In this document: one piece after another, positions 58,967 through 64,000 of the stretch
Layout: the number at the start of each line of letters is the position of its first letter
Numbering within the stretch: position 1 is the first letter of the stretch
NCBI GenBank assembly: GCA_017442785.1
Contig: JAFRZB010000033.1
Location: 1 to 64,000 of the forward strand
From: Bacillota bacterium
Lineage (GTDB): Bacteria > Bacillota > Clostridia > Peptostreptococcales > Anaerovoracaceae
Length of the DNA: 64,000 nucleotides
Direction: 5' to 3'
Translations under genes and position numbers: made by a program
Notes under the pieces: generated by a model
What the model saw: the letters and a program-made list of their open reading frames with translations, nothing else
Database searches by the model: none
Told to the model about the DNA's origin: nothing

Positions 58967-60370
58967 ATGGACAACAATCGCGCACAGTGGGGCAGCCGCA
59001 TAGGATTCCTTCTCGCGGCTGCAGGTTCGGCCGTAGGCCTGGGCAACATCTGGAAGTTCCCGGGTAAAGCCTTCGAGGGCGGTGGCGGAGCCTTCTTGCT
59101 GATCTACATAGTAATAGTGGTGCTCATAGGCATGCCCGCCATGATCTCCGAGCTTGCCATAGGACGCGCAAGCCAGGCCAACGTGGTGGATTCCTTCGGA
59201 AAGCTCGGCCACAAGGGATACGCCTGGGTGGGCTGGGTAGGCTGGCTGGTGGCTTTCATCATTACCTGCTACTACTCCCACGTGGGCGGCTGGGTGCTGA
59301 GGTATGTTGCGGCCTACGCGGTGCAGTCCGCGGAGGTATACGCGGAGCCTGCCGGCTTCTTCTATAAGGTGCTGGGGCTCGACGCCGCGTCCGGAACAGG
59401 CTTCATGCCATGGATGACACTTCTGTTTGCCGCGGTATTCATCGCGGTCTGCGCCTTCGTAATAATCAAGGGCGTGGAGAGCGGCATAGAGCGCTTCAAC
59501 AAGTTCGGGATGCCCGCGCTGTTCGTCCTTCTGATAATACTTCTGGTACGCGCGGTTACTCTTCCCGGAGCGTCGGAGGGGCTCAGATACATGCTGAGCA
59601 TAGACGGCAGCAAGGTGAGCGGCCAGACACTGCTGACGGCGCTCTCCCAGGCCTTCTACTCCCTGTCTCTGGGAATGTCAATTATGGTGACCTACGGATC
59701 CTACCTTCCCAGGAAGGAGAACATCTCCAGGAACACCTTCCTCGTCTGCACCATGGACACTCTCGTGGCCTTCATGGCGGGGTTCATAATCATCCCGGCG
59801 GTGTTCGCCACCCTGGGACCGGAGGGCGTGGGAAAAGGCGGCGGCTTTGCCTTCATATCCCTTGCGGGAGTATTCAAGGCCATGCCCGGCGGCGTTCTTT
59901 TCGGCGTCATATTCTACCTGCTGCTGCTGTTTGCAGCTCTTACATCCACCGTTTCCCTCATAGAGGGCATCGTTGCCTTCCTTACCGAAAGGACAGGCTG
60001 GAACAGGACCCGCACCACCATCATCTGCAGCGCGGTGATGTTCCTTATAGGCTGCCTCTACACCTGTTCCCAGGCCGCCTTCAGCCTTAAGGGCATATGG
60101 TTCGACTTCGCCAACGGCTTTACCTATCCGGCTCTATGCGACGCCATGGAGTTCCTTACGGACCGCGTCATGATACCGCTCTGCGCGCTTGGCTGCTGCA
60201 TATTCGTAGGATGGTCCTGGAAGCCCAAGAGCGCCGTGGATGAGATAGAGCGCTGCGGCATCAGGTTCCGCCTGGCAAAGGCCTACAGCTTCCTCATAAA
60301 GTTCATCGTTCCGGCGGCAATAATAGTGATATTCTTCGTAAGCCTGTTTACGGGCACCACGCTTAGCTGA
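58967..60370 (+). CDS. Neurotransmitter:sodium symporter family transporter
   Basis: 467 residues, about 11-12 membrane spans (LeuT fold). GSAVGLGNIWKFPGKAFEGG is the hallmark first unwound helix where sodium and the amino acid bind, and SLSLGMSIMVTYGSYLP corresponds to helix 6. Bacterial members import amino acids such as tryptophan, tyrosine or alanine with sodium. The substrate is not evident. Own promoter; no Shine-Dalgarno sequence before the start. Next is ispE after 4 bp. Confidence 0.92.
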   Translation: MDNNRAQWGSRIGFLLAAAGSAVGLGNIWKFPGKAFEGGGGAFLLIYIVIVVLIGMPAMISELAIGRASQANVVDSFGKLGHKGYAWVGWVGWLVAFIITCYYSHVGGWVLRYVAAYAVQSAEVYAEPAGFFYKVLGLDAASGTGFMPWMTLLFAAVFIAVCAFVIIKGVESGIERFNKFGMPALFVLLIILLVRAVTLPGASEGLRYMLSIDGSKVSGQTLLTALSQAFYSLSLGMSIMVTYGSYLPRKENISRNTFLVCTMDTLVAFMAGFIIIPAVFATLGPEGVGKGGGFAFISLAGVFKAMPGGVLFGVIFYLLLLFAALTSTVSLIEGIVAFLTERTGWNRTRTTIICSAVMFLIGCLYTCSQAAFSLKGIWFDFANGFTYPALCDAMEFLTDRVMIPLCALGCCIFVGWSWKPKSAVDEIERCGIRFRLAKAYSFLIKFIVPAAIIVIFFVSLFTGTTLS

Positions 60371-60374
60371 TCAT

Positions 60375-61268
60375 ATGAGACAGAACGCCTACGCAAAAGT
60401 AAACCTCATCCTGAACGTCCTGGGAACGCTCCCGAACGGCTACCACGAGGTCCGCATGCTGATGCAGGCCATCTCCCTCTGCGACGTCGTGGAGGCGGAG
60501 CTTTCGGAGCACATCCTCGGGCCGCAGGACTTTGCGTACGGCAGCAGGGACCTTGCATACAGGGCAGCCCTTCTCATGGCAGAGAGCTTCCGCCCGGAGC
60601 TCATATGCTCCGCCCTGGACGAGGACGGCCTTGAGAAGGCACCCGGCGTGCGCGGCGTTTCCGTAAGCATAGAAAAGCGCATCCCCGCCGCGGCAGGGCT
60701 TGCGGGAGGCTCTGCGGACGCTGCGGCAGTAATGATATGCCTTGCGAGGCTCTGGGGGATCTTTGGCCTTACGGAAGGCGCTGAGGGCTCTCCGGTCGAT
60801 GCCCTGATAGCCGGGCTCTGCCCTCTTGGCGCAAAGCTGGGCTCCGACGTTCCGTTCTGCATAGCAAGCCAGCTTGGACGCCCTGCTGCCATAGCGTCAG
60901 GCACCGGCACCGAGCTTGAGTTCGTGCAGCCCACGGACTGCGCCGTCACTCTCTATCCGTCCGATCTTACGCTTCCGGACAAGACCCGCGCCGTCTACAG
61001 GGAGCTTAAGGAGGAGGACTGCAGCCCAGTCTATGACATAGATGCCTTCCTTTCTGCAAAGACCCTGGCGGAAAAGCGCAGCCTCATGGGAAACCACCTT
61101 CAGCCGGCCGCGGAAAGGATACTCGAAAGGCTCGGAATAAAGCCGGACCCCTATTTTACTCCTGAAACTAAGGCTTCCGCTCCCGTCCCGAAGGACGCCG
61201 TCCTCTGCGGAGCCGGACCCACCTACTTTTCCATAGGCGAGGAAGGCCCCTACCGCACCATCTTATAA
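60375..61268 (+). CDS. ispE: 4-diphosphocytidyl-2-C-methyl-D-erythritol kinase
   Basis: 297 residues, GHMP kinase fold. K8 in NAYAKVNL, the ATP loop PAAAGLAGGSADAAA (104-118) and catalytic D157 in LGSDVPF are all present, as is GAGPTYFSI near the end. Fourth step of the MEP isoprenoid pathway. It is separated from the symporter gene by 4 bp and has no strong ribosome site of its own, so coupling is likely. The C-terminal third is shorter than in E. coli, but the core is complete. Confidence 0.93.
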   Translation: MRQNAYAKVNLILNVLGTLPNGYHEVRMLMQAISLCDVVEAELSEHILGPQDFAYGSRDLAYRAALLMAESFRPELICSALDEDGLEKAPGVRGVSVSIEKRIPAAAGLAGGSADAAAVMICLARLWGIFGLTEGAEGSPVDALIAGLCPLGAKLGSDVPFCIASQLGRPAAIASGTGTELEFVQPTDCAVTLYPSDLTLPDKTRAVYRELKEEDCSPVYDIDAFLSAKTLAEKRSLMGNHLQPAAERILERLGIKPDPYFTPETKASAPVPKDAVLCGAGPTYFSIGEEGPYRTIL

Positions 61269-61307
61269 GCATATTTGCAAGTTTTGCGCAATAACGGCCC
61301 CGCTTTA

Positions 61308-61316
61308 TGTTATAAT
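61308..61316 (+). promoter_or_regulatory. Extended -10 promoter of ddl
   Basis: TGTTATAAT with TATAAT at 61311-61316, 34 bp before the ddl start. A good -35 box is absent. Confidence 0.55.
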
Positions 61317-61349
61317 ATATTAATAACATACCATCCACGGAGGCATACC

Positions 61350-62414
61350 ATGGCTAAGACGAAGATCGCCGTACTGTTCGGCGGAAAGTCCGGAGAACAC
61401 GACATCAGCTGCATCTCCGCCACATCTGTCATTAAGGCAATAGATAAGGAAAAATACGACATCATAACCATAGGCATCACCAGGCAGGGCGAATGGCTGC
61501 TCTACGAGGGCCCGCTGGAAGCGCTGCAGTCCGGAGAATGGGAAGGCCTTGCGAGGAAGTCCCTGGCAGAAGACCCGGAGCGCTTCGGGATAACGCTTCT
61601 TGGGACCGGCGGAAAGAGCCTTAAGGACATATGCGATTTCGTATTCCCCGTGCTGCACGGCCCCAACGGCGAGGACGGCACGGTGCAGGGCCTGCTGGAG
61701 CTTATGGACATACCCTATGCGGGCAGCGGAGTGCTCGGCTGCGCCGCCACCATGGATAAGATAGTGGCAAAGAAGATCTTCGAGGCCGCGGGGCTTAAGC
61801 AGACGCCCTACGTTGCCCTGGACTCCGCCCGGATAGGTCCTCAGATAGAAGAAAAGATAAACGCGGAGCTAAAATATCCGCTCTTCGTAAAGCCCGCCAA
61901 CATGGGTTCCTCCGTAGGAATAAGCAAGGTGCACGCCCCCGGAGAGCTTGCCGCGGCGCTTAAGCTTGCCGCCGAGTACGACACCCGCATAGTGGTGGAG
62001 CAGGGCGTAAACTGCAGGGAGCTTGAGACAGGCGTAATGGGCAACTTAGAACCGGTTGCATCCGCCGTAGGCGAAATAATCCCCCACGCGGACTTCTACG
62101 ACTTCGACGCAAAGTACAAGGACTCCGAGAGCAGGACCCTCGTCCCCGCGGACATAAGCCCGGAGGCGGCCGAGGAGATACGCCGCAGCGCCGTAGAGGC
62201 CTTCAAGGCCTGCGCATGCTTCGGCTTCTCGCGCGTGGACTTCATGATGGACAAGGACACCGGGGACATCTATATAAACGAGATAAACGCGATACCCGGG
62301 TTTACGAATATAAGCATGTTCCCCATGCTGTTCATGGCAACGGGGCTTACATACACACAGATAGTGGAAAAGATAATAGAACTTGGCTATGAAAGATATA
62401 ATGCTGAAAATTAA
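61350..62414 (+). CDS. ddl: D-alanine--D-alanine ligase
   Basis: 354 residues from ATG 61350 (ACGGAGG before it). LFGGKSGEHDIS at the start, PVLHGPNGEDGTVQG near 100, LFVKPANMGSSVGISKV in the ATP-grasp domain, and YINEINAIPGF at the metal site near the end are the Ddl signatures. It makes the D-Ala-D-Ala end of peptidoglycan. No Lac-type active-site signature is visible, so ordinary D-Ala specificity is assumed. The DUF1934 gene begins within its last codons. Confidence 0.95.
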   Translation: MAKTKIAVLFGGKSGEHDISCISATSVIKAIDKEKYDIITIGITRQGEWLLYEGPLEALQSGEWEGLARKSLAEDPERFGITLLGTGGKSLKDICDFVFPVLHGPNGEDGTVQGLLELMDIPYAGSGVLGCAATMDKIVAKKIFEAAGLKQTPYVALDSARIGPQIEEKINAELKYPLFVKPANMGSSVGISKVHAPGELAAALKLAAEYDTRIVVEQGVNCRELETGVMGNLEPVASAVGEIIPHADFYDFDAKYKDSESRTLVPADISPEAAEEIRRSAVEAFKACACFGFSRVDFMMDKDTGDIYINEINAIPGFTNISMFPMLFMATGLTYTQIVEKIIELGYERYNAEN

Positions 62415-62832
62415 AGACAGCGAAGGTCTGGAGTTCGTGACCGAAGGGCGCCTTTACACCAAGGGCACCACTACGCTCATCCAGTACGACGAGACCGAGA
62501 TGTCGGGCTTTGAGGGCTGCACCACCAGCCTCACCATAACCCCCACAAAGGTCAAGATGCGCAGGAGCGGCGAGAACCTTCAGGACACCACCGAGATGAT
62601 CTTCGAAAAAGGCCGCCGCATGAGAGGCCTCTATTCCACGCCCTACGGAAACTTCGGGCTGGAGATCCTCACCAACAAGATCTCCGGGCTGGGCGCTTTC
62701 TCCGGAGAGGCCGGAAAGAACCTGTCCATAGATTACTCCATCAGCCTTAAGGGGCTGTTCGACGCGGATAAGACCCTGGACATAGAGGTCATGGAAAAGT
62801 CCGCGGGAACAGGAGCTCAGGATGTCCAGTAA
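62389..62832 (+). CDS. DUF1934 (YwiB-like) protein
   Basis: 147 residues if it starts at ATG 62389; a second ATG is at 62401 and neither has a clear ribosome site. Calycin-like beta barrel of the DUF1934 family: LIQYDETEMSGFEG, TLTITPTKVKMRRSGEN in pieces, and LEILTNKI correspond to YwiB. Ligand and function are unknown. It overlaps ddl by 26 bp, so translation depends on ddl. Confidence 0.82.
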   Translation: MKDIMLKIKDSEGLEFVTEGRLYTKGTTTLIQYDETEMSGFEGCTTSLTITPTKVKMRRSGENLQDTTEMIFEKGRRMRGLYSTPYGNFGLEILTNKISGLGAFSGEAGKNLSIDYSISLKGLFDADKTLDIEVMEKSAGTGAQDVQ

Positions 62833-62950
62833 TAAGGCACACAAGACCAACAAGAGGCAGCTTATGGTAAGGATAGTCTGCCTGGTGCTCGCGGGAATAA
62901 TGGTGCTGGGCATGGCCATCTATCTTATAATGCTTATAGGAGGCGCGTGA
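62822..62950 (+). CDS. 42-residue single-span membrane protein
   Basis: ATG at 62822 with AGGAG upstream, stop TGA at 62948-62950. Basic start (MSSNKAHKTNKRQLMVR) and one hydrophobic helix (about residues 18-42). Its stop overlaps the next start (TGATG) and its own start lies inside the DUF1934 gene, so the reading frame is embedded in a chain of coupled genes. It resembles the tiny DUF4044-like proteins of Firmicutes in layout, though I cannot confirm family membership. Confidence 0.65.
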   Translation: MSSNKAHKTNKRQLMVRIVCLVLAGIMVLGMAIYLIMLIGGA

Positions 62951-63219
62951 TGCACCGTTTTTCAGTTGCTAAAGCCGGGCTTATTCGCAGGCTCCTTGCA
63001 CTGCTTCTGGCCGCCGCCCTGGTGCTTGGCTGCGCCGCTTTTGCGTTTGCGGGCGACGCCCCTGCCGCAGGGTCCGACGGCGCCCAGCAGTCCGAAGAAC
63101 CCGCCGAGGGAACGTCGCAGCAGGACAGGGAGAGAAAGGTGGAGCTCTACACCATAGGCGCCATGGTCACGCTCGGAGCCATAGTCGTAGGCCTCAGGGA
63201 AAAGAGGAACAGGCGCTGA
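62950..63219 (+). CDS. Small secreted or membrane protein
   Basis: 89 residues from ATG 62950. A 34-residue signal-like segment (RRLLALLLAAALVLGCAAFAFA), an Ala/Gly/Ser/Glu-rich acidic linker (about 35-62), and a second hydrophobic helix (about 68-82) ended by EKRNRR. That is the layout of a small secreted protein held by a C-terminal anchor. No family recognised. Last gene before a terminator. Confidence 0.6.
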   Translation: MHRFSVAKAGLIRRLLALLLAAALVLGCAAFAFAGDAPAAGSDGAQQSEEPAEGTSQQDRERKVELYTIGAMVTLGAIVVGLREKRNRR

Positions 63220-63249
63220 AAAGGCCGCCTTCATTATATAATACGCGCG

Positions 63250-63274
63250 CCCGGGCACGAGCCCGGGTCTTTTA
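63250..63274 (+). terminator. Terminator after the ddl operon
   Basis: CCCGGGC (63250-63256), loop ACGA, GCCCGGG (63261-63267), then TCTTTTA. Confidence 0.9.
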
Positions 63275-63422
63275 TTGCGCCGATCAGCGCCGCGGATGCC
63301 GTTTTTTGCTCCTAAAGACAAAATAACGCGCTCTATTTCGCTCCGGCAGTCATTTATCCGCCCTCGGCAGTTTGCTAATATATAGCCGGAAAGAGCGACA
63401 AGGCTCCCAGGAGGGAAATAAA

Positions 63423-64000
63423 ATGATGAACATTCAGAACAACATGAACATCTCGCCCAGGCTCAGGGGCAGAGGAAAAAAGATAGCGGCGGCAGCCGTC
63501 ATAGTCCTGGCGGTGATAATAATCGCGTCCACGTGCGTGGTGAGCATCCCGACAGGCTTCACCGGAGTGGTGACGAACTTCGGTAAGGTAACGGGCAGGA
63601 CGCTGGACCCGGGGATCCACTTCAAGGCTCCCTGGCAGAGCACGGTAAAGATGGACACCAGGATACAGGTGAAGACCGTAGACCTGTCGTGCTTCTCATC
63701 GGACATCCAGGAAGTGATGATCAACTACGCTCTGAACATCCAGATCGCCAGCCACGACACCAAGACCATCTACAGCACCATAGGCACCGATTACTACAAT
63801 GTAGTGATAGTCCCGAATGTGGCTGAATGCGTCAAGACGGTGTGCGCCAAGTACAACGCCGAGGACCTTATAAGCCAGCGCGCCGAGCTGGCCAAGACGA
63901 TAGAGCAGATGCTCTCCGAAAGGCTCAGGGCGTACAACATAGCAGTGATAAGCACCTCGATCACCGACATAGACTTCAAGGCATCCTTCACGGACGCCGT
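63423..64000 (+). CDS. SPFH/prohibitin-family membrane protein (cut by window edge)
   Basis: At least 192 codons, open at the right edge. After a short basic head, one membrane span (residues about 21-42) is followed by the start of the SPFH domain (PTGFTGVVTNFGKVTGRTLDPG, in pieces), and a helix with YNAEDLISQRAELAKTIE near 145-165. The family makes large oligomers that shield or scaffold membrane proteins and proteases. AGGAGGG lies before two successive ATG codons (63423, 63426). Confidence 0.88.
   Translation, partial: MMNIQNNMNISPRLRGRGKKIAAAAVIVLAVIIIASTCVVSIPTGFTGVVTNFGKVTGRTLDPGIHFKAPWQSTVKMDTRIQVKTVDLSCFSSDIQEVMINYALNIQIASHDTKTIYSTIGTDYYNVVIVPNVAECVKTVCAKYNAEDLISQRAELAKTIEQMLSERLRAYNIAVISTSITDIDFKASFTDA

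Noticed and set aside
1..64000. tRNA, rRNA or CRISPR arrays
   Set aside because: I looked for cloverleaf ends with T-loop GGTTCRAAT, conserved rRNA stretches and regularly spaced repeats, and found none that hold up.

Overview
The window looks like the chromosome of a low-ambiguity Gram-positive of the Bacillota, most likely an anaerobic Clostridia-type organism. The evidence is strong AGGAGG ribosome binding sites, sigma-A type promoters, a rpsF-ssb-rpsR operon, a D-alanylation (dlt) cluster with an LtaS-like sulfatase, LytTR and XRE regulators, M42 peptidases, the GlpA/GlpB/DUF1667 triad, UPF0371 and DUF1934, with no outer-membrane genes. Coding DNA is GC-rich yet uses ATA for isoleucine and AGG for arginine very freely. 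I cannot name the genus. No tRNA, rRNA or CRISPR array is visible.

Layout. 0-3 kb: an IS3-like element runs off the left edge, then an amino-sugar operon (acetyltransferase, glmM, nagB). 3-9.5 kb, minus strand: lipoprotein with radical SAM gene, membrane protein with flavodoxin-like reductase, serine hydrolase with CCA-adding enzyme. 9.5-13 kb: an AT-rich accessory island (two secreted proteins and a divergent LysR regulator) bracketed by two copies of a structured TGACA/TGTCA intergenic repeat. 12.8-16.4 kb: a promoter, a folded leader of about 200 nt and an amino-acid ABC transporter with unusual domain architecture. 16.5-25.5 kb: regulators and membrane proteins (XRE-cupin, MetA, LytTR pair, MscS, DUF1232, membrane-bound MerR, sirtuin, CBS). 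25.7-32.4 kb: aminotransferase, split CoaB and CoaC, M42 peptidase, zincin-like membrane protein, methyltransferase, XRE membrane protein. 32.5-35.2 kb: rpsF-ssb-rpsR divergent from UPF0371.

35.2-45 kb is a cell-envelope block: LtaS-like sulfatase, a proline-rich secreted protein, then a six-gene operon of transglutaminase, DltA, DltC, DltB, a DltD-like SGNH protein and a lipoprotein, which together should charge and transfer D-alanine to an envelope polymer. It is followed by a gene-free, hairpin-rich segment. 45.3-51.9 kb holds chorismate mutase, a PAP2 phosphatase, a sugar nucleotidyltransferase, three tandem M42 peptidases, a GNAT and a HAD phosphatase. 52-57.8 kb is a transporter, rhomboid, and a glycerophosphodiester to glycerol-3-phosphate to DHAP oxidation operon. 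57.8-64 kb holds a cREC / His-rich trio, an NSS symporter, ispE, ddl, DUF1934, two tiny membrane or secreted proteins and an SPFH protein cut by the right edge.

The most unusual items are the repeat pair around the 9.9-12.5 kb island, the permuted substrate-binding/permease fusion with an ABC ATPase carrying an anti-sigma-kinase-like tail behind a folded leader, the membrane-embedded MerR with a textbook 19-bp-spacer promoter, the interlocked divergent promoters of rpsF and UPF0371, and the DltD-like protein with cysteine at the nucleophile position.
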